64,000 bases of DNA from Myxococcota bacterium (GTDB lineage: Bacteria; Myxococcota_A; Polyangia; JAAYKL01): NCBI GenBank assembly GCA_030065855.1, contig JASJCT010000043.1, positions 1 to 64,000 of the forward strand, read 5' to 3'. Position numbers and translations under genes: made by a program. The notes beneath the pieces were generated by a model. The model worked only from the letters and a program-made list of their open reading frames with translations. It did not search any database and had not been told where the DNA came from. Shown piece after piece: positions 34,914 through 43,513 of this stretch; within the stretch, counting starts at the first letter, position 1, and each line of letters starts with the position of its first letter.

Positions 34914-36893
34914 CTAGTTCACCGCGCGGAATAGGAAGGGATAGGTGATGGTGGCCTCCCCTCCCTTGGGCCGCGGAAATTTCCATCTTTTAATCAGCGC
35001 ATTGATACAACCGGCCACCTTGGCATTGCCCAAGGTAGAAGAGCGCACGCGGACCCCTTTGACCCGCCCGGTTTTACTCACAGTCCAATCAAAGGCGATG
35101 CGTCCACTGAGGGTCGGATTGCGCATCAACGCCCGCTCGTAACACGCCTGAATCGCGTGCATGTGGCTGTTGATCACGCGCAGCACTTCGGAGCGGCTGA
35201 GGCTACCGCCGACGCGCGCACTGGACGACATTTTGGTTACCTTGCCGCGAACCTTCCCTCTTTTCTTGCTCCTCGTAAGTGTCCCCACGCCTGTGCCCTT
35301 GCCCGCGACCTGATCCCCACTCAAGGTGGAAATAATCCCACCGCCACCTTGGCGGGCAATGTTGACCCCATCTCCTGGAAGACCGGCAATTGCGCCGGCA
35401 ATACTGAACGAGGACCCGGAGCTGCCCGATGATGCCACTGCGTCAATATTGGATATAAGATCTTTGAGCTTGTCGCTCTTCCCCGGTGTCCCACTCCCTC
35501 GAGCCAAAACTTGGAGCAAACTATTGACCGAAGTGCTCTTGGACGGTTTCTCTCGCTCTCTGATGCTGCGAATCGTGCGATTGGAGATCGCAGGTGCCTT
35601 TTCCGACATCGACAACGTGTCCTTGCGGCGAATCTTCTTTTCTCTGACTGGCTCGGGTGGCTTCTCTGGCTGTTTGTGATCCATCTGAACCACCGCGTAC
35701 ACTTCTTCTTCTTTGCTCGCTTGTTTTTCCGGTTCCTGCAGGCCCAACATGGCCACAGCCACGCTCGCCACCAAGTGCACCAAGACAGCAAAGAGCATTG
35801 TCCAGACAAATCGCGGATTGGGCTTAAACGGTCTTACCTTTGGTGCGAGGGGAGGACGAAAGACGCTGATTTGATACGTCCCTTCATCTCCCCTGAGCAT
35901 TACCCGATCTCCCGACCCAAGAAAGACGCGTTGCAGGCCTGCTCTGTCCGGCTCTGCTGCGAGTGGTGCTTGCCCCTGCTCGGTGAAGCGAGTGCCGTCA
36001 AGCCCCTTTTGTATAATGAGTTGCACACGACTGCCGACCACCCTGCAACCCACCTCTCCAGTATTTGAGCGATAGGACTGGCCCGGGAGGACACTGGCCG
36101 CGGTAGTCAGCTGATTGCCGGTAACCCGCACCACTTGAGCAGCCAGGTAGGGCTCCATCGCCCCGGCTCCTTCTGGGTCGCCTGGTTGCAGGAGCATCTT
36201 TGCCAGATCAAAGGGAGGCTCAAATAAAAGCTCGTCTTCCTCGTCATCATCTGTGTCAAAGTAATTTTTTTCATCGAAATCAAAATATGAACCGTCTTGG
36301 GAGGCGGTCACAAGTTCATCGTCGTCCAGTACCTTCGGTTGTTGCGACACGTCTGCGTACGTCGTACTGAGATCGTCTTCGTCAATGGTTGCCTTTGGTT
36401 CAGGGTGAGATGGCTTGTGCTCCTCCTCTTTAAACAGCGCTTGTTCGGAGGGGGTTTCTGGCCTGGTTTGCTTGAGTAGCGACTCTTTTGCTGGTGCTTG
36501 GGGGCGCGGCACTGACGGTTTTGATCGCTGATGTCCAGCCGCGGCCCGTGCTGGGGGTGGTGCGAGGCTTTCCATTGTTTGCGCAAGCTCTACGTGGAAC
36601 GCCAACCGACCCACTTTGATCACATCGTTGGGTTGCGGAATGACAACATCTGCGGGTTCTCCGTTGAGCAGCAACTGGGCCCCGGGCTCGGGCACGATTG
36701 TCAGCTCACCCTCCTCGATGTAGACGGTTGCATGGATCGCCGCTAGGTTGGGATCGCCGGCAGCGCGCACGGTGCAACCCTCGGCAGCGCCGATGGTGAC
36801 AACCTCCTTACGCAATTTGTAGGTGCGCACAACTGTCCCGGCTCTGAGTAGCCGAAGCTTCACCACTGGCCCACCCAATTGGCTGCTGGTCAC
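34914..36893 (-). CDS. FHA-like / TM / AgmX-PglI C-terminal domain protein (GltG/GltJ-like)
   Basis: This 659-aa protein has an FHA-like cytoplasmic domain (about 8-105), an acidic low-complexity linker (about 110-235), a second small beta domain (about 255-350), one membrane segment (FVWTMLFAVLVHLVASVAVAM, about 365-385), a Pro/Lys/Glu-rich periplasmic stalk like TonB (VVQMDHKQPEKPPEPVREKK), a Gly/Ser-rich part and a TonB-like AgmX/PglI C-terminal domain (about 565-659; INSHMHAIQACYERALMRNP, RIAFDWTVSKTGRV). Proteins of this build connect the TolQR-type motor to the periplasm and outer membrane in Myxococcus gliding (GltG, GltJ) and Nfs systems. It overlaps the next gene by 4 bp. Confidence 0.9.
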   Translation of the reverse strand: MTSSQLGGPVVKLRLLRAGTVVRTYKLRKEVVTIGAAEGCTVRAAGDPNLAAIHATVYIEEGELTIVPEPGAQLLLNGEPADVVIPQPNDVIKVGRLAFHVELAQTMESLAPPPARAAAGHQRSKPSVPRPQAPAKESLLKQTRPETPSEQALFKEEEHKPSHPEPKATIDEDDLSTTYADVSQQPKVLDDDELVTASQDGSYFDFDEKNYFDTDDDEEDELLFEPPFDLAKMLLQPGDPEGAGAMEPYLAAQVVRVTGNQLTTAASVLPGQSYRSNTGEVGCRVVGSRVQLIIQKGLDGTRFTEQGQAPLAAEPDRAGLQRVFLGSGDRVMLRGDEGTYQISVFRPPLAPKVRPFKPNPRFVWTMLFAVLVHLVASVAVAMLGLQEPEKQASKEEEVYAVVQMDHKQPEKPPEPVREKKIRRKDTLSMSEKAPAISNRTIRSIREREKPSKSTSVNSLLQVLARGSGTPGKSDKLKDLISNIDAVASSGSSGSSFSIAGAIAGLPGDGVNIARQGGGGIISTLSGDQVAGKGTGVGTLTRSKKRGKVRGKVTKMSSSARVGGSLSRSEVLRVINSHMHAIQACYERALMRNPTLSGRIAFDWTVSKTGRVKGVRVRSSTLGNAKVAGCINALIKRWKFPRPKGGEATITYPFLFRAVN

Positions 36894-37621
36894 TTGGTGC
36901 CTCCCCGCCTCTTTCTCTTTCTCTTTTTCGCTGGTTTTTTATTGCCCGCTTTTGAATGCCCGTTCTTTGATGCCACTTCACTCGCGTCATCAGTCACCGG
37001 ATGCTCCCCGGATACCTCCTTGGATACCATTTGACTCGCGTCATCGGGCACCAGCTGCTCCCCGGGTACCTCTGAGGCCGGCCACTTCTTTTTGTCTTCT
37101 TGCTCCGGTTTTGCCGAAGAAGCATCGCCGAATACCGCTGGTTTCAATTCCCGCTGTCCCAACACGGGCGCGACGATGCGTTTGCGATAACTCTTGCGCA
37201 TTGGCACCAAACCGGGCAATCGCCTCGGTGTTCGCTTGAACAAGTAGACCGCTCCGGACTTGGCGGCCTGACCTTTGACGAGTCGCTCGTCAAACTCCAT
37301 GCGATTGGACCTGCGCAAGGATCCCTCGGCAGCTTGTGGGTCCAAGTTATCCGTTAAGGTTTCCGGGGCGTCTCCTCCATCGTTTTCTTGGTTGGAGAGG
37401 CCTTCCTCCCCTGCTGGAGGCACTTCCTCGCCATATGGCGTTTCGTCCAACTTTTTTGGTCCATTGGCGCCCGCGCGCTTGGCCTTGGCCTTTCCATTTC
37501 GTTTTTTTGATTTCTTTTTGGTGACCGCATCTGTGTCCTGGGCAGCCATGACCACCTGATCAACTGGGCCGAGCCAGAACATCAACGCAAGAACGGTAGC
37601 AATAATCTTGATAGCGCGCAC
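36890..37621 (-). CDS. Basic low-complexity exported protein of the envelope machine
   Basis: This is a 243-aa protein with a signal peptide or anchor (MRAIKIIATVLALMFWLGPV, possible cleavage after VMAAQ). The rest is low-complexity and highly charged, with Lys/Arg-rich ends (KKKSKKRNGKAKAKR; KKPAKKRKRKRRGGTK) and a conserved-looking middle (VYLFKRTPRRLPGLVPMRKS). Two near-identical segments (PGEQLVPDDASQMVSKEV and SGEHPVTDDASEVASKNG) show internal duplication. No family is recognised. It lies between the second TolR gene and the AgmX gene with 3-bp and overlapping junctions. The basic tail might contact peptidoglycan or polysaccharide. Confidence 0.68.
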   Translation of the reverse strand: MRAIKIIATVLALMFWLGPVDQVVMAAQDTDAVTKKKSKKRNGKAKAKRAGANGPKKLDETPYGEEVPPAGEEGLSNQENDGGDAPETLTDNLDPQAAEGSLRRSNRMEFDERLVKGQAAKSGAVYLFKRTPRRLPGLVPMRKSYRKRIVAPVLGQRELKPAVFGDASSAKPEQEDKKKWPASEVPGEQLVPDDASQMVSKEVSGEHPVTDDASEVASKNGHSKAGNKKPAKKRKRKRRGGTK

Positions 37622-37624
37622 GAT

Positions 37625-38101
37625 TCACTCCTTTTCGATCACCAAACGAAACCGAAACGCCCCGGCGTGGGCAGCACTGCGCATCACCAGGTGGATGGTG
37701 CGATAGGGCAAATCCTTGTCAGCCTGGATGACGACGATATTCTCCTCGTCGCGGCCCCGCTTCAGGGTTTTCCAGGTTTCATTGACCCCGGCGACAACAC
37801 TATCGATTCTGCCGGTTGCATACTGCTCGTCAGACACCAATCCACCTTCTTCGAATGCATAGATCTGCTTACCCTCGATCAATACGGCTTGCTTGGTAAT
37901 AGCCATATTGACACCTGTTTTAAACGGACTCTTCGCGTCACTGGCGGGAAGCTTAACGCCGGCATGGAGCACAAAGTCTTTGTCTTCGGCCTGAAAGCTG
38001 ACCATCAAAAAGACGAGGATGATGGTGAACATGTCGAGCAGGGAGGTCAATTGCAGCACCATCCGTCTGCGATTTACCCGCCTCCTTTTCGACATCAACA
38101 T
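37625..38101 (-). CDS. ExbD/TolR-type motor protein 2
   Basis: This is a 158-aa biopolymer-transport protein: a short basic cytoplasmic N terminus (MSKRRRVNRRRM), one membrane segment with the functional Asp (LTSLLDMFTIILVFLMVSF) and a periplasmic domain (VVIQADKDLPYRTIHLVMR). The Asp is the proton-binding residue in TolR/ExbD/MotB-type motors. Its start lies in the left copy of an 11-bp repeat that flanks an inserted palindromic element, and the element end supplies the nearest GGAG ribosome site. A second ATG two codons in is possible. Two TolR plus one TolQ is the composition of the Myxococcus AglRQS motor. Confidence 0.9.
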   Translation of the reverse strand: MLMSKRRRVNRRRMVLQLTSLLDMFTIILVFLMVSFQAEDKDFVLHAGVKLPASDAKSPFKTGVNMAITKQAVLIEGKQIYAFEEGGLVSDEQYATGRIDSVVAGVNETWKTLKRGRDEENIVVIQADKDLPYRTIHLVMRSAAHAGAFRFRLVIEKE

Positions 38102-38108
38102 GGCCTAG

Positions 38109-38268
38109 TACTCCGTCAAGCCTTCAATGTCAGGTAAAATTTCTCCCCCTTTAGCAAAGGGGGCTGGGGGGATTTCGTCATTTTCCCTGGCATTGCTAGG
38201 TGACAAAATCCCCCTTCCCCCCTTTATCAAGGGGGAATTTGCTATCTTCACCCAACAAAGTTCATTTG
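38109..38268. mobile_element. Dispersed palindromic element, copy 2 (MITE-like insertion inside the operon)
   Basis: This is a non-coding insertion of about 160 bp, with a 130-bp core (38128-38257) the same length as copy 1, hairpin arms (TCCCCCTTTAGCAAAGGGGG and CCCCCTTTATCAAGGGGGAA) and imperfect inverted ends TGTCAGGTA / CACCCAACA. An 11-bp direct repeat ACATGGCCTAG flanks it (38098-38108 and 38269-38279), consistent with a target-site duplication. Removing the element plus one repeat restores a tight junction in which the TAG stop of the first TolR gene is followed directly by GCC and the ATG of the second. Confidence 0.75.
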
Positions 38269-38275
38269 ACATGGC

Positions 38276-38794
38276 CTAGACCTTTCTCGATAAAACAACC
38301 ACCGGAAAAAGTGGTAACCGCTTGCTAGTCTCGCTTTCACCATCGAGTTTTATCTCCCGGGTGGCATCGAGAATTCGCACCACATCCTGGTACTCCACGT
38401 AGTCGCTGGGCAGTACGATAACGGTATCACTCTTGGTAAACCTTTTTTTTATTTCATGGAGCACTTTGGTCAGCAGTTTCAAATCAAACCCTTCGTCACC
38501 TTTTTCGATAGTCATGGAAAGGGCGGCGAGCAGTGTTTCGTCGAGCACCGCATTTGCTGCGCTGACGTGAAGCTGCTCACGTTCTATCACCAGGTTGACG
38601 GTGACAGACTGGGTATCACCAGCCACATCCGATGTTTCATCGGTCTGCGACGGTAGCGACGTAGGAATCACACCCACGTGGTAGAAAGCCGCTGCCAATA
38701 ATAAAAAGGGGATTAGGGTGACAAACAGATTCATCACCGGTATCAGATTGACTTCCAACTCCTCTCGTGCGCGCTTGTATCGACCAAAGAGCAT
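38276..38794 (-). CDS. ExbD/TolR-type motor protein 1
   Basis: This is a 172-aa TolR-like protein: MLFGRYKRAREELEVNLIPV, then a membrane segment (MNLFVTLIPFLLLAAAFYHV) and a periplasmic domain (DTVIVLPSDYVEYQDVVRIL). The usual Asp of the ExbD membrane segment is replaced: the position reads Asn (PVMNLFVTL), so this subunit may not conduct protons and could be structural, with the other TolR carrying the Asp. In M. xanthus AglQ and AglS are likewise two different TolR homologues. I chose the ATG at 38794 (AAGGGG site) over a GTG six bases earlier. Its stop codon lies in the right-hand direct repeat of the inserted element. Confidence 0.87.
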   Translation of the reverse strand: MLFGRYKRAREELEVNLIPVMNLFVTLIPFLLLAAAFYHVGVIPTSLPSQTDETSDVAGDTQSVTVNLVIEREQLHVSAANAVLDETLLAALSMTIEKGDEGFDLKLLTKVLHEIKKRFTKSDTVIVLPSDYVEYQDVVRILDATREIKLDGESETSKRLPLFPVVVLSRKV

Positions 38795-38811
38795 GGGCAC
38801 ACCCCTTCTTT

Positions 38812-39477
38812 TTAAGCCGCGTGTTCACCCTTGGATTTGGGTGGATTATTGACATCTTGGAGTCTGCCGGCCAAGGCCCCGAGCAGATCGGACGCACCCT
38901 CTTCGATTTGAATGAGAATCTTATCCATCCTGCCGGTGAGCAGCTGGTGAGCAAACAAAATGGGCACCGCAACAATCAGGCCAAATGCCGTCGTGTACAT
39001 GGCCATGGAAATTCCCTCGGCCAGTACTTGTTGCCGCGCCGCTGCGCTGGCCGCGCTCACCCCGGAAAACGCCCGAATCAATCCAAAGATCGTACCTAGG
39101 AGACCGAGCAGGGTGGCGCTGTTGCCGAGCAGCCCTAAAAATCCAACGCCCCGTTGCACCTTGGGAATGGCGCGAAGCATCTCGGTCTCCATGGCTCGTT
39201 CAATCTCTTTTTCTCTGCGGTTCGATTTGGCAATCCCCGCCTTGAGCACCCGCGGCAGGGGATGCAATGTGCTGATATTACAGGTTTCAATCGCTTTGCT
39301 GTAATTGCGTGTCTCGATCAGACTGATCACCTTCTTGAGAAATCCACTCACATTGAGGCTGGAGCGGAGATAGAGCACAAATACCCGATCGATGGTGATG
39401 GCCAGGGCTATGATCGAGATGCCCAAAATGACCCACATCATCCACCCGCCTCTGCTTAAAAGGTCAACAATCGCCAT
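38812..39477 (-). CDS. ExbB/TolQ/MotA-type motor protein
   Basis: This is a 221-aa inner-membrane protein with three predicted membrane segments: WMMWVILGISIIALAITIDR, GFLGLLGNSATLLGLLGTIFGL and AMYTTAFGLIVAVPILFAHQ. The TolQ/ExbB signature region (LLGTIFGLIRAFSGVSAA) and the conserved Thr in the last segment are present. It is the stator-like channel part of a proton-driven motor, with the two TolR proteins downstream. GGAGG precedes the ATG. It is the first gene of the envelope-machine operon; the 236-bp AT-rich gap upstream (39478-39713) should hold the promoter. Closest functional analogue by context: AglR of Myxococcus. Confidence 0.92.
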   Translation of the reverse strand: MAIVDLLSRGGWMMWVILGISIIALAITIDRVFVLYLRSSLNVSGFLKKVISLIETRNYSKAIETCNISTLHPLPRVLKAGIAKSNRREKEIERAMETEMLRAIPKVQRGVGFLGLLGNSATLLGLLGTIFGLIRAFSGVSAASAAARQQVLAEGISMAMYTTAFGLIVAVPILFAHQLLTGRMDKILIQIEEGASDLLGALAGRLQDVNNPPKSKGEHAA

Positions 39478-39713
39478 TTTTTATCGCCTCCTCACGCTGC
39501 AGAAAGAACCCAACAGGTGCGCCAGCCACTAAAAAATGTAATAATTGTCTAGATTTTCAATCAATTTTCCTTGGCTCACCCATGCATAAAATTATAGGCC
39601 AAATTCTGCCAAGCGCACCCAAAGTGGGCACATCTTTATTAATAGAAAACGATTAAATAGAAAAATATGAGTGATGGTTTGATTCTCTTTATCAAGATAT
39701 TCCAAACAGCGCG

Positions 39714-41669
39714 TCAGTAGCCCACTGCGACGAATTCTTCGTTTTTCACTTCCACGAGGAGATCTGCTGGCTCACGACCTGTGTCTGGGTGGTAGGTCAC
39801 GGGGATGTGGGCAACGCGAAACAAGCCGGGCTGGGTTAGGTGACCCTTGGGCGTCTGGGAGAAGAAGATAAACACGTTGTTTTTGCCACCGGAGCCTGCT
39901 GCTGCGCCGCTCTCGACCAAGCGAATGTTGCGAAAGGTGAACGAGAGGCAATGCCGCTCACTGAGCTCTACCAGCAAGAGCTCTTGATTCATTTGCGGGG
40001 GCAGGAGGGCCGGATCGACCTCCACGCGAATCCAACGATCATATCCGGTTTGTTCGACGGATGAAGACGGCAAATCATATGGGCCAGGGTCGGTGATCTC
40101 CACGGCCACGCCGAGTTCGTTGTCTTGAGGATCGCGCCAGCGCAAGGTGGGCACTGGCGTGGGCGTGTAGTCTAGCATACCAAGACCGCCTGTGGTTTCC
40201 GTGCCTGCACTGAGAAACGTCACACCGGTGATGCGCTGGGGCGGGGATAGGGAGGGTTCGACGAGAAAACCCTCGTCGGTGATATCGTAGCGATAGGCGT
40301 TACTCAAATGGGAGGCCGCGTCGCTGGATCGGGGATCTGTGTGCTCCCGAGCCTCGTCACCATTAGACGCGCCGTCACCATCGCTATCACCCAGGGCATC
40401 GGCAAAGAGATAGTCCGTGCCATAGGCTACCTCAATCCAATCTGGAACCGCGTCGCTATCCGAGTCGGGCAACGACCGATCGGTTCCCAGGAGGATCTCC
40501 TCGCAATCATTGAGCATATCAACGTCCATGTCCAAATACGGGGGACCGCCGAGCTCGGCACAGACCGCCGGTACACCGCCCGGCTGCAGTGGACCCAAAA
40601 CCAGCAGGGTCTCCACCAGGTCGCCGATCCCGTCGCCATCGCTGTCCCGGTGATAGGGATTGGTGCCGATCTGTTGTTCGTAAACGTCAGCCAGTCCATC
40701 CCCATCACTATCGACCACTGGCTCTCCCATGCTGGGCAATACATTTACATTTGTAACAAAGAGAGACTTGGCCTCAAACAGTGAGGAGAGTCTCTTGAGC
40801 CCAATGCGGTCGAGGGTAATGGCATCGGCAGCATTGAACCGCTCATACCGCCCGGCACCGACAAAGGCCACGTCCTGTAACAGCACCTCTGTTTGCGTCA
40901 GCAGCTCTTCTGGATTGGGCACTTCGGGATCCGGAGCGGCGAGGAACAACACATGGGTGCTAAACGATGCAGCGCCCCAGTTTTTGATGTCTTCGCGAAT
41001 GTCGAGCACGTCGTTCTTAATCAACGTTTGGGTGCAGGCCATGGACGGCACGCACTCTGACGCGTCGCATTCTTCCAAAGTCGGATCGCAACACTCGTAC
41101 TCGCAAGCCAAGGGATCTGGGGGCCCACCGGTAACCAACACAACCACATACTGGGTACGATTGCGTTCACCGGCCATCATTTCCGCCAAATCTCCCTCGA
41201 TGAGGGAGCGGGACAGGGCAAACCCATCGCGATAATCTCGGCAGATCCCGCCAAGGCAACCTTCGGCGTTGGCCAGGCTAGCAACAGCGTTTTCCAATTC
41301 TCCCGGGTTTCTGGTGAAATGCCCTTCCTGGGGGGCGAGTCGCCTGGTCCGGGGACCAAAAGCAACCACGGCAAACGAAAAGGCATCGTTGCCGCTGTGA
41401 ATCGCCAGTGTGTCTTTGAGCGCCTGCAATCTGATGAGCTCGGGATCAAACGATGCAAATATGGGCCCGGCAGCCATGTCCACGAGAAAAATGACGCGCA
41501 CTGGAAAGCCCGCCTCCCGCGGATCGTCCGTGCAAACGCGACCCGTTAACCCGAGCCGATCGGCAGTTGGATCTTCGTTGCCCGGTATATAGAGCGATGC
41601 ATCCGAGCAACCGAGGATGAGGCTCATTACTAAAATGGTAACAATCAATCTGCTGGCTGGCTGATTCAC
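39714..41669 (-). CDS. VWA-like lipoprotein with thrombospondin type-3 repeats, degenerate metal site
   Basis: This is a 651-aa lipoprotein (signal ending LILGC, then SDASL). A VWA-like domain (about 55-305) begins RVIFLVDMAAGP: the DxSxS metal-ion motif of the two paralogues (45580 and 47379) is lost. It is followed by calcium-binding thrombospondin type-3-like repeats (DSDGDGLADVYEQQIGTNPY, DSDGDGIGDLVE, DSDSDAVPDWIE) and a C-terminal beta domain shared with the paralogues. The VWA region contains a Cys-rich insert (CEYECCDPTLEECDASEC). It overlaps the upstream small lipoprotein gene by 4 bp. It is likely a surface protein stiffened by calcium. Confidence 0.85.
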   Translation of the reverse strand: MNQPASRLIVTILVMSLILGCSDASLYIPGNEDPTADRLGLTGRVCTDDPREAGFPVRVIFLVDMAAGPIFASFDPELIRLQALKDTLAIHSGNDAFSFAVVAFGPRTRRLAPQEGHFTRNPGELENAVASLANAEGCLGGICRDYRDGFALSRSLIEGDLAEMMAGERNRTQYVVVLVTGGPPDPLACEYECCDPTLEECDASECVPSMACTQTLIKNDVLDIREDIKNWGAASFSTHVLFLAAPDPEVPNPEELLTQTEVLLQDVAFVGAGRYERFNAADAITLDRIGLKRLSSLFEAKSLFVTNVNVLPSMGEPVVDSDGDGLADVYEQQIGTNPYHRDSDGDGIGDLVETLLVLGPLQPGGVPAVCAELGGPPYLDMDVDMLNDCEEILLGTDRSLPDSDSDAVPDWIEVAYGTDYLFADALGDSDGDGASNGDEAREHTDPRSSDAASHLSNAYRYDITDEGFLVEPSLSPPQRITGVTFLSAGTETTGGLGMLDYTPTPVPTLRWRDPQDNELGVAVEITDPGPYDLPSSSVEQTGYDRWIRVEVDPALLPPQMNQELLLVELSERHCLSFTFRNIRLVESGAAAGSGGKNNVFIFFSQTPKGHLTQPGLFRVAHIPVTYHPDTGREPADLLVEVKNEEFVAVGY

Positions 41670-42127
41670 TGTTTCACTATCTCCAATTCCGCAGAAAACC
41701 CGCCTCGCAGTGACTTGCGGTTGCCCTCAGTAGAGAGAAATACCGCGTCAAACGCACCAGTGACATCGGCACCTGCTGCGTCCTCGTAGGCACTGAGCGT
41801 CAATTCACCCGTTTCCAGCTCGGGTAATTCAGAACCATACCCCGGGCCCCGAGAGACAGTGCCCACCACAGTTAGATCATACACACCACCGGTTTGAGGC
41901 AGGGCATCCGCCACCCGCAAGCTAACCCTGAGGGGAATCATCTCCCCATTGGCTGAATCGTCGATATATTCGATGGAAAGCTCACTCTCGTAGAGGCGTA
42001 CCCGCGTGCTGTCAAATGACATATCGTAGGATTTGGTAATGCTGCCTTCGAGATAGTTTTCCCTGTCATCCTCACAGGAAAGCGACAAAAGAACAACAAT
42101 GGCTGCGCACCTCAAGCTGGTTCTCAT
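41666..42127 (-). CDS. Small lipoprotein of unknown family
   Basis: This is a 153-aa lipoprotein (MRTSLRCAAIVVLLSLSC, then EDDRENY). The mature part is beta-rich (RVRLYESELSIEYIDDSANG; GVYDLTVVGTVSRGPGYGSE) and ends GGFSAELEIVKQ. No family is recognised; the layout suggests an Ig-like or jellyroll fold. It overlaps the genes on both sides by 4 bp (ATGA type), so it is co-translated with the VWA-like lipoprotein and the larger lipoprotein upstream. Confidence 0.72.
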   Translation of the reverse strand: MRTSLRCAAIVVLLSLSCEDDRENYLEGSITKSYDMSFDSTRVRLYESELSIEYIDDSANGEMIPLRVSLRVADALPQTGGVYDLTVVGTVSRGPGYGSELPELETGELTLSAYEDAAGADVTGAFDAVFLSTEGNRKSLRGGFSAELEIVKQ

Positions 42128-43512
42128 TGGTCATTCCCCAAGGGTTTGCTGGCCATAAATGGACGAAAGGCAAATCCGGATTCTAGTTCTACAGTGCAAT
42201 TAAACGCAATGTAGGCCGTGCCACTGGCGTCAATGTCGAGGGACGCATACTCCCCACAGCTGCCCACATCGGCTTCCCGTACCACTTCGTACTGCCAACT
42301 GCCACCCTGCTTCAGAGCGAAAATTAGGGCTTCGTCGTTCTGATCACAGGCCTCGTTATCCGGATCGTAGCGCTTGCAGCGGTGATAGGCCAGGGCTGGA
42401 TTACCCGCGGGTGTAAATGCAAGGGAGACGTACTGCCCTTCATCATACTGGGACTTCCCAACAATTTCATCCAACCAGGCGTCTGCGTCGACAAACCGAT
42501 TTTCGTCGATCAACGTGCGCACCCGCACTGCATAATCCTTGGCCGAGTAAAAGGCGACGGTCAGCTGTTGGGTGAGGGGGTTTATCCCAGCGGAGATCTC
42601 CTGAAAAATCGCACCGGAGTGGATGCGGGTGCGATGCCAAGTCCCATCACTTTCTCTGCGCGCAGCCCACACACCATGGCGATTCACGCCTTGGGCATCC
42701 ACGGTAATCGCATAAAGGGCAATGGGCCGTCCCTGGGTATCAAAGACTAGCTCGTTGTGAAATCCCGCCCCTTCTCCGGGATCGACCGCCTCGTGGATCC
42801 AGGAACCGCCCACACGCCAGGCAAACTCCGCATCGGCGCGATACTTGTCATCGTGTTGCAGGGCCCCGAAATGGGCGTCGCGATGGAGCACCGCTAGCTG
42901 GCCATTGGCATCGATGGCTAGGGCCGGCGAAATGCCAACAACAAATCCACTATCGCTCTCGGGCAGGCCAGTGTTGGAGTCACCACTTTCGGCGGACGCA
43001 GTTTCCCTATCCCAACTCTGGCCATTGAAAATGGCTAGCACGGCATCATTGCCACCGCAGTATTGGTCCTGGGGATCACCGCCAGTGTAGGATATGATTG
43101 GGTAATGCTGCGCATTGAATGCCAGGTCTAGGCGTTTGGGATTAAAGGGAAACACCGGGGCATCGACCCGCTCAGTGGCCCAATTATTGGGACCCAGGCG
43201 CGCGGCATACCGCAACTCGTAGCGCAGGCGCTCTGGTGGGGCGTTTTCCACTTCTTCGCAGATGCCATCGACATAGGCTTCGTGGGCAAAGTAGGCCACC
43301 GCCACAGTACCGCTGGACGATGTGGCCACCCGCGCTTGCAGGCCGACGCTGGCGTCCTCGATTTGTTCGATGGTCCACTGGGCTTGATGTTGTTCGGTGT
43401 CGGTTTCGCTACTTGTATCCTCTGGCTCATTTGTATCTGCAGTCTGTTCCTCTCCATCAGAGCAGCCAAGGACAAACAGTGCCATCATAGCAATCCAATA
43501 AAAAACGCGCAT
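42124..43512 (-). CDS. Beta-propeller-like lipoprotein
   Basis: This is a 462-aa lipoprotein (MRVFYWIAMMALFVLGC, then an acidic Thr/Ser/Glu linker). The rest has several blade-like repeats (GTVAVAYFAHEAY; NGQLAVLHRDAHFG; GNPALAYHRCKRYDPDNEA; GTAYIAFNCT) resembling the BNR/sialidase-type propellers of myxobacterial surface proteins. No catalytic residues can be named. I chose the ATG at 43512, 2 bp after the stop of the PPC lipoprotein gene; a 150-base longer frame overlaps that gene and hides the lipobox. Confidence 0.75.
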   Translation of the reverse strand: MRVFYWIAMMALFVLGCSDGEEQTADTNEPEDTSSETDTEQHQAQWTIEQIEDASVGLQARVATSSSGTVAVAYFAHEAYVDGICEEVENAPPERLRYELRYAARLGPNNWATERVDAPVFPFNPKRLDLAFNAQHYPIISYTGGDPQDQYCGGNDAVLAIFNGQSWDRETASAESGDSNTGLPESDSGFVVGISPALAIDANGQLAVLHRDAHFGALQHDDKYRADAEFAWRVGGSWIHEAVDPGEGAGFHNELVFDTQGRPIALYAITVDAQGVNRHGVWAARRESDGTWHRTRIHSGAIFQEISAGINPLTQQLTVAFYSAKDYAVRVRTLIDENRFVDADAWLDEIVGKSQYDEGQYVSLAFTPAGNPALAYHRCKRYDPDNEACDQNDEALIFALKQGGSWQYEVVREADVGSCGEYASLDIDASGTAYIAFNCTVELESGFAFRPFMASKPLGNDQ

Positions 43513-43513
43513 G

